From Acetobacter estunensis (GTDB lineage Bacteria; Pseudomonadota; Alphaproteobacteria; Acetobacterales; Acetobacteraceae), in assembly GCF_019083805.1 (NCBI RefSeq), contig NZ_JAHRDV010000009.1, positions 1 to 64,000 on the forward strand: 64,000 nucleotides of DNA, read 5' to 3'. Positions 63,515 to 64,000 of the stretch are shown here, piece by piece (within the stretch, counting starts at the first letter, position 1; each line of letters starts with the position of its first letter). Both the position numbers and the translations under genes were made by a program. The notes under the pieces are model-generated. The model did not search any database and was not told the origin of the DNA. It was given only the letters and a program-made list of their open reading frames with translations.

Positions 63515-64000
63515 ATGACCGAGACCTCCGCAGGCACGAGCGCGGCACTCCTGTCCCCTTATCAGCTCACCGGACCCAGTTCGCTCTCGGTGGGCGCCAA
63601 GGCGACCTACACGCTCACGCCTCCGAGCGGGACCACCCTGACATCCGCCGTGACCGTCACGCTAGCCTGCACCCTGGCGGGGACATTCGCCCCGTCTTCC
63701 GTGGTGCTGGCAGCGGGCTCGACCTCCAGTGTCGCCTTCGCCTTCACCTTCACGCCCACGGCTGCGGGAAGCGGCACGCTTGCAACGACGAATTCCGGCG
63801 GCCTGACCGACCCCAACGGCATCTCGGTGTTCGCCATTGCGCTCTCGACAGCGTTCACCACGTTCACACTCACCGGCCCTACCAGCCTGGTGGTCGGAAC
63901 ATCCGCCACCTATACCGTGACACCCGGCAGCGGCACGGCGCTGACCTCGGCCGTGACCATCACGCCCAATTGCACGCTGTCCGGCACGTTCTCCCCCACA
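63515..64000 (+). CDS. repeat-rich probable surface protein, partial
   Basis: An open frame runs from the ATG at 63515 (MTETSAGTSAALLSPYQLTG) to the window edge with no stop. It consists of a Thr/Ser/Ala-rich tandem repeat: LTGPSSLSVGAKATYTLTPP begins at 63566 and LTGPTSLVVGTSATYTVTPG at 63869, exactly 303 bases (101 residues) later. The repeat is beta-strand-like and low in charge, as in Ig-like or adhesin repeats. No signal peptide is seen at this start; the gene may begin further upstream. Only the N-terminal part is visible. Confidence 0.7.
   Translation, partial: MTETSAGTSAALLSPYQLTGPSSLSVGAKATYTLTPPSGTTLTSAVTVTLACTLAGTFAPSSVVLAAGSTSSVAFAFTFTPTAAGSGTLATTNSGGLTDPNGISVFAIALSTAFTTFTLTGPTSLVVGTSATYTVTPGSGTALTSAVTITPNCTLSGTFSPT

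Noticed and set aside
1-64000. CRISPR arrays, rRNA/tRNA genes, prophage or complete insertion sequences
   Set aside because: No regularly spaced repeats, no recognisable tRNA or rRNA stretches and no integrase or phage structural genes were seen; small RNAs cannot be excluded without covariance-model searches.

Overview
The window looks like chromosome of an acetic acid bacterium (Acetobacteraceae, Alphaproteobacteria). The clues are the overall high GC, the alphaproteobacterial argS-SPOR-scpA-scpB-tatB-tatC-serS run, the accD-folC pair, an OprB-type porin, an acoABC acetoin dehydrogenase operon, and a large surface-type protein combining AIDA-like repeats, a Hint domain and a glycosyltransferase. 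The genus cannot be fixed from what is seen. No rRNA, tRNA, CRISPR array, prophage or intact insertion sequence was recognised.

Layout. 187-2479: a NodT-type outer-membrane efflux lipoprotein divergent from a TetR regulator, with a perfect operator-like palindrome between them. 2630-10117: housekeeping genes (YidB-like, aldo/keto reductase, holC-pepA, cysQ, tsaC, a small membrane protein, an FAD-linked dehydrogenase). 10254-25700: a visibly lower-GC catabolic block of two divergent operons. Leftward run lysR, oprB-type porin, OFA-type MFS carrier, SBF-like carrier and a GGT-family hydrolase. Rightward run a glycine betaine/choline-type ABC importer, a GMC dehydrogenase, an aldehyde dehydrogenase and a Rieske oxygenase. 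An 875-bp AT-rich gap between the two operons holds a probable transposase remnant. 26019-30199: amino-acid permease, PuuB-like FAD oxidase and UDP-galactopyranose mutase. 30244-33710: the repeat/Hint/glycosyltransferase gene, broken by a frameshift. 33998-40269: small secreted protein, amtB, gor, fpr and a YVTN beta-propeller protein.

40365-45615: tsaD divergent from hemC-hemD, then a threonine aldolase divergent from folD. 45667-49958: acoC, acoB and acoA, with a divergent short AcoR-like regulator that lacks the AAA+ domain. 49928-59307: a long leftward housekeeping run (nadE, argS, SPOR, scpA, scpB, tatB, tatC, serS), many genes overlapping by 1-4 bases. 59695-64000: accD, folC, a probable outer-membrane protein, and the start of a protein built of 101-residue repeats that leaves the window.

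How the parts work together. The most distinctive unit is the 10-26 kb block. Its rightward operon can be read as uptake and stepwise oxidation of a quaternary amine: ABC importer, alcohol dehydrogenase, aldehyde dehydrogenase, then a Rieske enzyme with the glutamate-containing bridge motif reported for carnitine/betaine-type oxygenases. Its leftward operon supplies a porin, two carriers and a cytosolic Ntn-hydrolase resembling oxamate amidohydrolase more than periplasmic GGT. No Rieske reductase lies in the window. The substrate is inferred, not shown.
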